Of a stretch of DNA of 64,000 bases, positions 44,801 through 53,941 are shown piece by piece. The first letter of the stretch is position 1, and each line of letters starts with the position of its first letter. The notes below the pieces were generated by a model, which had not been told where the DNA came from, did not search any database, and saw only the letters and a program-made list of their open reading frames with translations. A program made the position numbers and the translations under genes. Source of the DNA: Apostichopus japonicus. Its lineage: Eukaryota > Echinodermata > Holothuroidea > Aspidochirotida > Stichopodidae. Location of the stretch: NCBI RefSeq assembly GCF_037975245.1, contig NC_092583.1, forward strand, positions 14,423,264 to 14,487,263, written 5' to 3'.

Positions 44801-47800
44801 AAATGATTGGTCACATATTTTAAGTTTTGAAATTGTTGAGACGTGACATAAAAATTACTCACATTTGAGCACATTGGACTGGTTTTGTCTACATTTTTTT
44901 TTTTTTAACAGTCACAATTTCTGAAATATAAATGAAACCCCTTTATCTTACACAATTAGTAAGATTTTAAAAGTAGAATTCATTTTATGAAGTTTTTTCA
45001 TGAAACAATAACTTCATCAGAAAAGATAAGTTTGTGATTGGTCAGATATTAACAAAGCTTAAGTGCAAATTTACAGACAACAAAAGAAAATAAAAATTAA
45101 TAGTTGGATGCAAGTATTCAGGCTGGAAAGGGGTTTCTGATGGCTGAAGTTGAATGATTAAGCAAAGTTGCTAAAATTTTCTGAATCTTTTGGCAAAAAA
45201 CCCCATCCTCATAACATTTTGTATTGCAAAGATATGAATTTTTCAATTTTGTTGTGATATTTTGTTAATGCATCAGGCAACATCAGAATGGATGGTATCT
45301 CTCAGTCACTTTGGCTGAAAATATCTTTGACCTTTTTAATAATATTTTTAAAATCTTTTATTCGAAGAGGAAAAGAATATTTCTACCAAAAAGATTTAGG
45401 TCAAAGTTCTCAGTACAGAGAACATTGACAGACTCACAAATATTCCAAATATATCAGGTTTCAAAGACAAAGCAAATAATAAATTATAATATCCTAAGTA
45501 AAGCTTCCAAAGAGGATTTGCCCAGATGACATCACAGACCCCCCCCCTCCCCCTACTTTGATCCAACTTTCCGGAGTAGTTGAAGGTTAAACTAGTTAAA
45601 ATTAAGTTACATTCAAGCAACCAAATCTGATAAGAAATTGAGTTGGGGTTTCAACTTGCAGAGTGAAATACTTTCCTCTTCAATAAGAGTTATACATTGT
45701 TTGTCACTAGAAAATCTTATAAATTAATTTAAAAAAGAGCAGATATTAAAGTCATTAGCCACATCAGACGACAGTTTACTTGATAGCACGTCATAAGTTC
45801 TTTCAAAGAAAGTGCATTTTGATTTTGAGGTAAACTACCAGTATTTTGTGTAGTTTGAGATTTATAGTGTTAACATGACCACATAACCTAAATTTTGCTG
45901 ATTTTATTATTGTGATGATATCTTCCAATCTGTTGCAGTGGTATACCTGAGAAAGCCTCAGACCTTCTACAGTTTGTCAGTCAAGTCCAGAATTATCACC
46001 TTCAACAGAAGCAACTCACTCTACCTATAGTGGTCCACTGCAGGTAATAAACCATTTACTGAACGTTGACCCACTTTATCTATAGCGGGCCACTGCAGGT
46101 AATCTACCATGTACAAATTGATGACCCACTTTATCTATAGTGGTCCACTGCAGGTACTAAACCATTTACTGAAAGTTGACCCACTTTATCCATAGCGGGC
46201 CACTGCAGGTAATCTACCATGTACAAATTGATGACCCACTTTATCTAAAGTGGTCCACTGCAGGTACTAAACAATTTACTGAAAGTTGACCCACTTTATC
46301 TGTACAACTACCAGTGGTGTACAGGAAATACCATGTAGTTAGTATGACTCACTTTACCCATGGTGGTGCAGTGTAGGAAAATACCATGTAGTTAGTGTGA
46401 CTCACTTTACCCATGGTGGTGCACTGCAGATAATATCATACATGTAGTTTATGATGGCTCACATTACCCATGGTGGTGCAGTGTAGGAAATACCATGTAT
46501 TTATTAGGACTAACTTTACCCATGGTTGTGCAGATAATATCATACATGTAGTTTATGATGACTCACTTTACCCATGGTGGTGCAGTGTAGGAAAATACCA
46601 TGTAGTTATGATGACTCACTTTACCCATGGTGGTGCACTGCAGATAATATCATACATGTAGTTTATGATGACTCACTTTACCCATGGTGGTGCAGTGTAG
46701 GAAATACCATGTAGGCTATTATGACTACATTTGCCTACTGTGATGCATATTGGAGTGTGTTCATATGGTTGTCTATGATGGAGTAGTTTGTATAAGACAG
46801 GAATTGAAATATTTCCAAGTTTTACCTGTTGCTGCAAGGACACAAACCAACCCTCCCCCTTCTCCCTCCCTTCTGACCTCTGACTCACATTTTCATCCAT
46901 GTTGCTGTATAAATTGTCTTCCATAATATCCCATGCTTCTTCTCTTCCAGTGGTGGGATTGGCCGTACAGGTACATTCTGTACGGTGTATTCAGCAGTAC
47001 AGGACATCAATAGTGGTAGAGGCATTACAGATATACCGAAAGTGGTGAAAAATCTACGAACACAAAGGAAATGGATGGTGTCTGAAAAGGTGAGACATGC
47101 TACCTCCTTGTTCCTTTCGCTTATGATGTTCAACTTCTTCCCCCTTACACTATTAACCTATTTGCCCCACAGTACCATTCCTTGCCTGATCATCATTCTT
47201 ACTCTCTCATCCACCCTGGGCATGTATCTATCCCCCCCTCCCCTTCCCCTCCCCTCCCCCACAATACTGGTGGTGAATATTTCAATGTTCATATCAGTGT
47301 CAATGGGCAGAATCAGGGATGTAAGTCTTCCGGATTTTTACGGAAATCCGTTTTTTTTTTTAATTCCAATAAGTCTTCCGTATTTTTACGGAAATCCGTT
47401 TTTTTTTTAAATTCCAATAAAGTTCCACAAAATTGTTCGAATATCAAAGACAAAACGCGGCAAAAATGCCTGGCCCGTTGTAGCAAGCTAACTTCAATTT
47501 TCACTCATCGATCACTCAAAATACCATTTCCAGTTTCGCATCATCGCATGGCACTGTACAACATTGTGCCATGTGAATATCGTTGCGTACGTGCGAACTT
47601 CAAATCGCTATAGCTCATTTCTGTCGTTGAAAAACCTTGCCTATTCATGTTGATTGGACTGCTAATTAATATCTTCGTAACTGCTGGTGCTCGACATAAG
47701 TTTTGGAATTAACGCTTGTGATATTTGTGAGCGGCGGAAATCTACGGGATACGCATATGAAAGTCGATATTTGTGATCGCATTCGAATGTGAGACTGTTT

Positions 47801-50704
47801 TTTATTCCGTAGTTCGTTGCGACGTATTCGTAACTTTGAGCTAGCCTAACATAACGATAGTGTGTAAGTAGTAAGAACTAGGGGTGAGATGTGTTAGCGC
47901 TAATACTTCTGAGCTAGCCTAACATAACGATAGTGTGTAAGTAGTCAGAGCTAGGAGTAGGATGTGTTAGGACGGCATTCACCTGGGGTCTCCGAATATT
48001 TTTTCCGGTTTTTTTTGGGGGCTGCACTTACATCCCTGCAGAATGAATATAGATTCCCTCCTCTACTAAACCTGTCCCCACCTCTACCCATCACCTCCTA
48101 GACATGTCCTCTCTACCTCTCTTACATACTGGACATGTCCCCTTCTTCACACATGATATCATGAACACGTCACTCCCTGAACCAATCATGTACCGACATT
48201 TCCCATCGTCCTCATCACATGCTGGATGTGTTTCCTCTTCACCACCACATACTAGAAATGTCCTATGTATCCTAACACATACTAGAAATGTCCTATCTCT
48301 CCTAACACATACTAGAAATGTCCTGTCCCTCCTAACACATACTAGAAATGTCCTGTCCCTCCTAACACATACTAGAAATGTCCTATCTCTCCTAACTCAT
48401 ACTAGGAATGTCCTATCTCTCCTAACACATACTAGAAATGTCCTATCTCTCCTAACACATACTAGAAATGTCCTATCTCTCTTAACACATACTAGAAATG
48501 TCCTATCTCTCCTAACACATACTCGACATGTTCCTTCTTTCTCATTGGTTAAGAGACATGTCCGGTACTTCACTTCTCATCGTATGATAGGCATGTACCC
48601 CTCTTTCCTTCCACTCATCACATGCTAAATATTCCCCATCCTCCCCAATCAAGTACTATATTTTATCTTATATACAAACATGAAAATCAAGAAATGAACA
48701 AAAACTTTTTCTTTGTGTATTTTTTTTTACAACCAGGAGCAACTAAAGTTCTGCTATGAAGCTGTACTGTGCTATGCACATCAAGTTCTTGCCAAACGTA
48801 AGTAGCAGTTGCTGCCTTTTACTTTGTTTCATCTTGCATTTCTGTAAACTGTTGAAAATGATTATTTGTCAAACCTGTAATCCATCAATGCTGTCAAGTC
48901 AAGCTGTTGCTAATTTATCAAAATTTTCTCGACTCGTTAGCAAACGCAAGGGCTCAGGTTTTAAACAAAAGCATATATGTGCCTGTCTGTAAAACCTGTT
49001 TTTTTTATGAAGTCAATGTATACTTCCTTTTGAAAGGAAGTCTTTTTGTTTAATTTGTTTTGTTTTGGGTCTTTTGGGAATGGTTTTTTTTTTTTTTAGA
49101 TTAGGGGGAGATTTATTAAGTTTGGTTCTGGTAAGTTGAGATAAATATCAATCAATGAGAGAATAACTCCATATTTAATATGGATATGATTATTTGGTTG
49201 GTGATCATGTTAGAGTGATGAAAAAAAATATTACTGAGAAATAAATAAATAAATAAACAAATAAATAAATAAACAGACAGACAGACACAAACAAACACAC
49301 AAACTAGGAAGAAGAAATGAGCAAAACAGATTCTTAAACAGGAGACCTAAACAATCCCAGTTCAACAGGAAAAACTAAAAGAAGAAACAGTTCAACCTTC
49401 TTGCAAAAGGATTTATACTTTATTTAATAAATGAAATATTATAAAAAGCTTCTATTTCAACAAGAGAGAGAGGGAGATAGATTGACGGTTTATTGTACTC
49501 ACCGTTGTTTCTAATATAATAATAATAAATGCAAATTTATACAGCGCCATTATCCAGAGGAAACCAATGCTCAGTGGCGCTAATTGCTCAGGGAAGGCAG
49601 TCAAAAATAGATAAGTTTTGAGTCTGTTTTTGAAAATGTTAACGCTGGGTGCTGACTTGATGTGCAGTGGAAGTGAGTTGAAAAACTGTCTGTTATTCTA
49701 TCTGTTATTGTCTGAGCATGTACGCAGGACAGTCAAATATTTCTTTTCACATAGAGTGAAATTTGACGTCCCTCTTAACACTCCAGAAGTCCTACCCGTC
49801 AGCCCTGGCACTCTTGAATCTATTGACGGTCAGTGATATAGTGCAGGGAGAACACTTATTTCAGCTGTGTAGGCTTCTGAATGTGCACAGAAAAAAGGTA
49901 GACATCATATCTTTCACTTTTGTCAATTTCCCTTTAAACTTTTGATTTTTTTGTCCTTCAGGCGGTATTTTCACTAAAATGGCAGGCACCATGTCCCCAC
50001 GGCCTGCTAAGAATGCTCCGTCTAGACTCAATTCCTTTGACGTCATCATGGGAGCCGATTCCGTTCAAAGTCTACAACACAGTATCTCAAAGCTCAGCGT
50101 GAAACCGACAGAGGTCAAAGTGGACCCCTCCGGACAGGAAGAGGGTACCACTGCAGAAGGAGAAGACGGAGGAGGAGGAGGAGCTGCCTCTCTCAGTGAG
50201 GAAGTGTTTAGTACACCAGAACCTGGAAATGTTGACCCCACTGTTCCCAACCAGGAAGAGGTATCTGTAAATGTAGCGGGTAACCACGAAAGTGAACCCA
50301 ACGAGATAGAACAGATCTCAGAGCAGGATATCCAGGCATTAGCTCCAAAATCGACATCTGTCACTGAACTGCTTGCGAGTAATTTGGACGATTTTTCCGT
50401 AAATGCGCAGAGATTCGTTCCTCCCGACGTCGTGGAGTCAAACACCATCCCGCAGAGTGCGCAGCAGGCTGCCAGCGAGGTCGACAGTAGCGGTGTCTCG
50501 CAGAGTGTGCTGCCCTCTATACTGGAAGATTTGACCCCGCAAAACTTTTCAATCAAGGACGAGGAGAAACAGAAAACGAAAAAGTTTACTAAAGAAGATT
50601 TTGACAATAGGAAGAATAATCTGGGTGCACCGGAAGGTGGCTTAGGCGATCCGTTTAACTCTCTGGATCCTCTTTGGTCGATGAAAGGTCCAACGGAGAA
50701 GTGA
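22406..50704 (+). CDS. PTPN23: HD-PTP, BRO1-domain non-receptor tyrosine phosphatase-like protein, complete, 22 exons, 2204 aa
   Basis: Exons: 22406-22492, 25003-25077, 25905-26032, 26435-26693, 26998-27213, 28052-28156, 28802-28940, 29687-29867, 30826-30968, 31647-31738, 33196-33397, 33658-33818, 34532-34683, 35748-35935, 36906-39859, 40590-40686, 42493-42689, 44417-44607, 45939-46043, 46951-47089, 48737-48797, 49962-50704. All junctions are GT-AG and frame-compatible; total 6615 nt. Start MEAVPRM equals the vertebrate N-terminus. HD-PTP acts on endosomes with ESCRT-0, -I and -III to sort ubiquitinated receptors. Order: BRO1, coiled-coil V-domain, Pro/Gln-rich region, PTP domain, acidic tail ending FNSLDPLWSMK, as in human. 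It is longer than the human protein (I recall about 1636 aa), mainly in the Pro/Gln region. Several introns hold minisatellites and transposons. A plus-strand AATAAA at 51368 and a better one at 53625-53630 are candidate 3' ends. Confidence 0.96.
23100..23377. repeat. Inverted repeat with 17-bp perfect arms in PTPN23 intron 1
   Basis: AGTATTGCGAAGTTCGG at 23100-23116 is exactly inverted at 23361-23377. Related motifs lie inside and outside: CGAAGTTCGGACAC near 22904, GTTCGGACACG just inside the left arm, and GTGTCCGAACTTTCGC just inside the right arm. This looks like a small DNA transposon or foldback repeat of about 278 bp. I could not find a clear target duplication. Confidence 0.7.
23980..24341. 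mobile_element. hAT-like MITE in PTPN23 intron 1, 8-bp target duplication CTTTAAAC
   Basis: The left end CAGTGGCGTAGG and the inverted right end CAAGGGCGTAGG are flanked by exact CTTTAAAC copies at 23972-23979 and 24342-24349. The 362-bp body has G- and C-rich ends and an internal direct repeat (GATGCAATTTGGTGC at about 24107 and 24186). There is no transposase ORF. Confidence 0.9.
27425..27610. repeat. Dispersed repeat shared by several PTPN23 introns (copy at 27.4 kb)
   Basis: The CATCCTCATACCATTTTTTT...AAGATATAAAGTTTTCAAATTT...GCATCTGGCAACA block resembles 45130-45290, the 3' part near 41740-41790 (GCATGAATGCACCTGGCAACA), and the inverse of about 42190-42300. It is a non-coding family of unknown class, probably an old interspersed repeat. 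Confidence 0.55.
30826..35935 (+). CDS. PTPN23: PTPN23 exons 9-14: coiled-coil V-domain (residues 397-709)
   Basis: The reading is helical and rich in heptads: QYMSALQVEQLKLGDEEP, VTSMQDLSTVVLDVDSSL then DILEEEEKTEKQFQ, SQSNTELRKAMGTHMENIK, KKQRKELEQQLRESIQKDD, YLSQNLGAQDNILRALTDAN, SYTVYDDLIAKSLKGIDFY. Each block aligns in order with the human V-domain, which binds ubiquitin and UBAP1/ESCRT-I. Exon 11 uses the acceptor at 33195, not the upstream in-frame ATG. Intron 12 (33819-34531) is largely a minisatellite and intron 10 (31739-33195) carries a tRNA-derived SINE. Confidence 0.94.
32421..32730 (+). mobile_element. tRNA-derived SINE, copy 1, PTPN23 intron 10
   Basis: It has RNA polymerase III promoter boxes: box A TGGTCAAGTGG (32429-32439) and box B GGTTCAAGCCC (32473-32483), in a tRNA-Ser/Leu-like head. 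The body follows (GGGCAAGGCACTTTATCTCC, TCTTCACCCAGGTGTATAA, GTGCGCCGGTTTGTGGCTGC) and matches the copy at 42758. Confidence 0.88.
33830..34435. repeat. Complex minisatellite in PTPN23 intron 12
   Basis: Repeated blocks are CCTCATGTCTCTCAAGGTA, CCTCTCATGTCCAAGTACAA and GGGTGACCCACTAACAGG, followed by AAAGCTTATGGAATGG. They recur about five to six times with variable short sub-repeats. The first relic begins directly after the exon 12 donor. The repeats contain many AAG|GTACC cryptic-donor-like sites. Confidence 0.93.
36906..39859 (+). CDS. PTPN23: PTPN23 exon 15: single 2954-nt Pro/Gln-rich exon (residues 710-1694)
   Basis: This exon gives about 985 residues of low-complexity Pro, Gln, Ser and Thr. 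It opens with APQRPFAPKPVAPGP, the counterpart of the human RPTAPKP segment, and carries short NQQPLNQQ repeats (about residues 1030-1085). An 18-residue Gln run is encoded by 38195-38248 as mixed CAG/CAA. It ends with a conserved helical segment, DPYLDKGLLDRFVDEVERLE, before the PTP domain. The equivalent human region is also one large exon and binds TSG101, endophilin and other partners. Gln dominates here, where the human region is dominated by Pro. A short segment upstream, DLLSSSPEGGSP, matches the human DLLSSSPE motif. Confidence 0.95.
39870..40560. repeat. Degenerate ~120-bp tandem repeat filling PTPN23 intron 15
   Basis: About four to five diverged units contain GTTCTGTGTGACAGTTTGAA, CTCTTTGCAGTATTCTATCAG and GAACTCTTACAAATGTTCC. 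They start close to the exon 15 donor and run to about 25 nt before the exon 16 acceptor. Every unit carries a CTTTGCAG or CTTTGTAG acceptor-like string. Confidence 0.8.
40590..48797 (+). CDS. PTPN23: PTPN23 exons 16-21: protein tyrosine phosphatase domain (residues 1695-1957)
   Basis: Exons 40590-40686, 42493-42689, 44417-44607, 45939-46043, 46951-47089 and 48737-48797. Motifs in order: TKNRYPDVMPY (pTyr-loop region), DDFINSSYI, ATQAPIPTTMETFWQM, the WPD-loop position FTAWPEFGIP (W1853, P1854, E1855, so Glu replaces the usual general-acid Asp), the catalytic loop VVHCSGGIGRTGTF (Cys 1890, Arg 1896) and the Q-loop RKWMVSEKEQLKFCYEAV with Gln in place. The HC/SGG codons are split by intron 19: Cys is the last full codon of exon 19. 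The human protein has WPE as well but Ser at the position of the first Gly. Catalytic status is unknown. Confidence 0.94.
42758..43080 (+). mobile_element. tRNA-derived SINE, copy 2, PTPN23 intron 17
   Basis: It has box A TGGTCAAGTGG and box B GGTTCGAGCCC. The body matches the 32.4-kb copy over about 300 bp (CTTCACCCAGGTGTATAAAT, GGGGACTTGCGAGGT, GCGCCGGTTTGTGGCTGC, GTGCCCCAGGAGAGATT). It inserts about 70 bp after the exon 17 donor, in sense orientation. Confidence 0.88.
45120..45300. repeat. Dispersed repeat shared by several PTPN23 introns (copy at 45.2 kb)
   Basis: GGCTGAAGTTGAATGATTAA then CCCCATCCTCATAACATTTT, AAGATATGAATTTTTCAATT and GCATCAGGCAACA parallel the 27.4-kb copy in order and spacing. 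Non-coding. Confidence 0.55.
46022..46740. repeat. Minisatellite seeded by the exon 19/intron 19 boundary of PTPN23
   Basis: The last exon bases CCTATAGTGGTCCACTGCAG plus the donor GTA recur at about 46080, 46137, 46194 and 46249 as (C/T)ATAG(T/C)GG(T/G)CCACTGCAGGTA within units of about 57 bp. They are followed by a diverged second series based on TGACTCACTTTACCCATGG and TGGTGCAGTGTAGGAAA to about 46740. The first unit overlaps the codons of the catalytic VHC. Confidence 0.93.
47314..48038. mobile_element. DNA transposon with 13-bp perfect terminal inverted repeats, PTPN23 intron 20
   Basis: CAGGGATGTAAGT at 47314-47326 is inverted exactly at 48026-48038. Short direct repeats CAGAAT flank it (47308-47313 and 48039-48044; extending to about 8 bp with a mismatch if the boundary is shifted). 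Internal tandem duplications: a TTTTTACGGAAATCCG-containing unit twice (47334-47420) and an AGCTAGCCTAACATAACGAT unit twice (about 47840 and 47912). The ORF across 47182-47613 is not a recognisable transposase. Confidence 0.8.
48244..48530. repeat. 30-bp minisatellite, about 10 copies, PTPN23 intron 20
   Basis: The unit is CCTAACACATACTAGAAATG plus TCCTATCTCT. Because 30 is a multiple of three, it keeps one frame open and yields a spurious plus-strand ORF of LTHTRNVLSL repeats. It lies 200 bp upstream of the exon 21 acceptor and is intronic. Confidence 0.95.
49505..49870. repeat. Probable dispersed repeat, PTPN23 intron 21
   Basis: AATAATAATAAATGCAAATTTATACAGCGCC with the following 'ATTATCCAGAGGAAACC' and 'AGATAAGTTTTGAGTCTG' has the look of interspersed repeats common in marine invertebrates that start with AATAATAAT and contain a TATA..AGCGCC core. 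Only one copy is in the window, so the call rests on pattern alone. Confidence 0.35.
49962..50704 (+). CDS. PTPN23: PTPN23 exon 22: acidic C-terminal tail (residues 1958-2204) and stop
   Basis: It starts RGIFTKMAGTMSPRPAKN, continues with FDVIMGADSVQSLQHSISKL (the counterpart of the human segment after the PTP domain), has an acidic Glu/Gly-rich stretch with a GGGGG run near 50170-50185, and ends DPFNSLDPLWSMKGPTEK then TGA at 50702-50704. The DPL..LDPLW terminus is conserved with the human protein. Disordered and PEST-like in composition. Confidence 0.95.
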
Positions 50705-53700
50705 AGAAAAATACTGTCGTTATTAACAGAAAGGCCCAACAGAGAAGTGAACAATACTGTCGTTATTGACAGAAAGGTCCAATTGAGAAGTTATTTACAG
50801 AGCCATTTCACTTTGAGTGGATTGTGTAAAATTGACACACCTCTAGTGGAAGAGAGTATCCTGACCGTTGTACCGTATATATCTATAATGGGTTAATTGT
50901 GTGTCAAAGTTCATTTGGCCATGTCCAGGTATATTATGTTCTGTTTTTGACTTTCTGATCGTAGATACTAAAAACAAACGTTCAGGGTCATCTTGCTTGT
51001 TCCCCCCCCCCCTTTTTTTTTCTCCTCATTCTTCGTTCAATACCCTACATGCCATATGCTCCATTGTTATGAAATTTTTTTTTCTATATTCACACAATCT
51101 GTCGCAAATGCCAACTCATCATGAAGCAGGGGCAAGGGCAAGGGTTGAGGGATGAGGGGGGAAGGATGGTGGTTATGCAGGGGAGGGGGGGTGGGGTGTT
51201 GGTCTTCAGGGTTTGTAAAATGTGCATATACTGGATGAGTATATTAATACTGTTCTGAAAGGAACAATGGCATTTTTAAAGAATGAGTAAAACAGCATGT
51301 GTTTTTTAATTATTTAATTCTTGAAAGATTTTAAATATAAAAAAATATTGATCAGTTTAGTTGTTAAAATAAAAGTAAATGGCTGAAAGGAGGATATTGA
51401 ATTCAAGAACGTTATCGGAGACATTACATTGAGTTGTGGAAAAGTTTTTTTTAAATTTTATATGTTGATGAATCCTCCAAGAATCATTGTTACTATCATT
51501 GGAATGTTTGGTGTCTCATAGAAATGAAATACACAATTTATATATCACTGTATCTCATGTAAAAAAATGATTATTTTTTTGTACGCTGTACTTTGGTTGT
51601 GATTTGGTGATGTTATGGTTAGGTATGCTATATGTATATGGAAACCTGTATCAGAGCATGTAAATAATTTAAAGAAATGTTTTTGTTTTTTTGCTCAAAA
51701 TGTATTTCATCAATGCTGCGCACTAGAGTTAAGGATCTTTAGAAAAGCAGTTCCAGCTTCTATTCGAGGATTGCTTAGTTTGACTTTGCCTCTGTCCAAG
51801 TCTTATGTTTTAGAAATGAAATATGTAAGGTTGTATCTGAATGTTTGACAGTCTTATACTTTCATCTGTCTGTGTGAATGAAGGGATCATAAAGGTTTGC
51901 CTTCTTAAGAATGGTCCACTATCGGTACTCAAACATGGCACCCTAGTGGTACTCAAAAATGGCACCCTAGTGGTACTCAAGCATGGCTTCCTAGTGGTAC
52001 TCAAACATGACCCACTAATGGTGCTCAAGCATGACCTACTATTGGTGCCCAAGCTTGGCTAGCTTGTGGTACTACTAAAGGCCACCTATTCTACTCTAAC
52101 ATGGCTTCCTAGTGGTACACAAACATGGCTCCCTAGTGGTACTCAAATATAGCTCTCTATTGGTACTCTAACAGCTCTTGTGTGGTACTCAAAACATGGC
52201 TAGCCAGTGGCAATCTAGCATTGCCCATATAGTTGGTACTGAAAAACGGTTCATGAGTGGAACTCAAAACATGGCTAGCTAGTGGTACTCAAACTGCTCT
52301 ATTGTGGCACTGAAACATGGCTCACTAGTGTCACTCAAGCATTGGCCCTCTAAAGTGTGATTTTTTAAGTTGGTAAGATGCAAAGATGGTTCCATGTAAT
52401 GTTAAGCCTGTTAGATTCATAGGCAATGGAAAAGAAGGGGGAACAGAAAAAAATTGGGGGGTTGGGGGAGGGGGGAATTAGGGTACTAGACTATATGGGT
52501 ATATCAATTGTTGATTGCTTTGGTCATTTCTTTACATTGCATAAATAGCCTATATGGGTCACCGGAACAGATTGTATTCTATTTATCTTTATGGAAGGAA
52601 AGACAATGAAACAAGAAAGAATCCCAGTCAGTTACACAGAGTTATAACATGGGATAAAATTACATCCTCCATATTAAAGGAAATGTCGGTTGATGTCGCG
52701 GAATCAGTAGTATAACCAATTCAAGAAGGGTTGTGGGAATGGGAATAGGTCGAGCCGTATTTTGTTGTGTAGGAGGGGGAAGAGGGGGGACAGAGCTGAA
52801 GGAAAGAAAGATGATGGAACCATGCAGCCACCCCGCTTTGGTTTTGCTGTTGAAAAAGGCATGATGGCTGGCATACCAATGTTATGTACTTCTCTGTCGA
52901 TAAAGGAATCATTTGGTCACTTAATGTGCAATAATCCAGTTACACATACAATTATCTTTGGATATTGGAAATATTGTTTATATAATCATATCTAAACGGG
53001 GATAAACATTTTAACTTTTGTATGGCTAGTGTGTATTATCTGCTTTGTAGCCCAGTAAGGGCAGTGATCTCAATAAGCATCCAAAGATAATCAAATTCGA
53101 TTGTTTGATTTACATGTTTCTGTTTTACAAATTTGTTGATTGCTAACCATACCCACTAAACTATAAAGACGTACGGGTACCATTTTTGCCACTTGTCACT
53201 GGTTTTACCTTCCCTGCCCATCCTCACCCTCCCACTCTCCTCCATTCCAATCCTATCCCCTCATCCTGCCCTACCCCCCCCCCGCCACTGTCACCAGCCC
53301 CACCCCTTGCTTAATTGAAAAGACATTTATCTTGTTGGTTAAGCGGTCTTGCATGCAGTATTTGTGCATCTGAAGAGGATGCTACATCCACATACGTAAG
53401 ATGTGTTGAGGTATGGGCGGAGGTGGAGGGGGGGGGGGCAGTGGAGGGGTGATAGTTGGGTTGGTGCACTCTATTCCCAGCTTGCCCTCCCATTTACCCG
53501 TTCATCATATCATGTCTGTTGTTCAGTGGCCTCAATTTTACTGACGAAAGATTAGCGATTATTTGACTCAGTGTCTGCAAATAAATCGTGTAGAGTATAG
53601 CATATGCTTCAAATACCATCAAAGAATAAAGTTTGTTTGTAATTAATCAAAATGAGCGTCATTTTACGGGCTGAGTTATTTACTTAACTACGGCTTAAAT

Positions 53701-53833
53701 GATTGGGTACTTTATTAAATTTATTAAATTTTATTAAATTTAAGAAACAAGCTAAAGCAAGTAAGGAACAAACAAGAAACACCAATTAAATGCAGATGTT
53801 GGTAATTACAGGGAAATTCACTACATGTGTTCT
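50705..53833. other. PTPN23 3' UTR candidate and intergenic sequence
   Basis: No coding exon was recognised. AATAAA occurs at 51368-51373, 53579-53584 and 53625-53630; the last is followed at once by GTTTGTTTGT, a GU-rich downstream element, and is the most convincing poly(A) site. If used, the 3' UTR would be about 2.9 kb and would end about 190 bp before the TATA box of the next gene. Contains the tandem array at 51905-52350 and poly-C/poly-G tracts. Confidence 0.45.
51905..52350. repeat. Degenerate 23-24-bp tandem repeat downstream of PTPN23
   Basis: The unit is approximately TGGCACCCTAGTGGTACTCAAA(CA). It is best conserved at 51910-52010 and decays to about 52350 (TAGCTAGTGGTACTCAAA). 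About 16-18 units. Possibly in the PTPN23 3' UTR. Confidence 0.88.
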
Positions 53834-53941
53834 TATAAAACGCTCAAACGTCGGATGAATTCTTTACATTCAAGATTTTCCGCTCTCAACAGAAGTTAGC
53901 GAAGAGAACTAAACGTTGATCCAGCGATTGATTTTTTTAAG
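53834..53941 (+). promoter_or_regulatory. TATA box and inferred non-coding first exon of the fibrinogen-domain gene
   Basis: TATAAAA at 53834-53840 predicts transcription from about 53865. A donor AAG|GTAAGATAAG follows at 53941. A matching acceptor (TTCGTGTCCAG|GC at 56654) precedes the ATG at 56674 by 20 nt. Together they suggest a 5' UTR exon of about 75 nt and a 2.7-kb intron holding the transposon nest. Inferred from signals only. Confidence 0.5.

Noticed and set aside
47182-47613. 143-codon ORF as a possible transposase
   Set aside because: It crosses the transposon boundary and contains a duplicated low-complexity block; no transposase motif visible.
48104-48628. 174-codon ORF with LTHTRNVLSL repeats
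   Set aside because: Produced by the 30-bp minisatellite in PTPN23 intron 20; the unit length is a multiple of three, which keeps the frame open. No start context or splice support.
50065-50754. 229-codon minus-strand ORF opposite PTPN23 exon 22
   Set aside because: Antisense shadow of a verified coding exon whose sense reading matches HD-PTP to the C-terminus.
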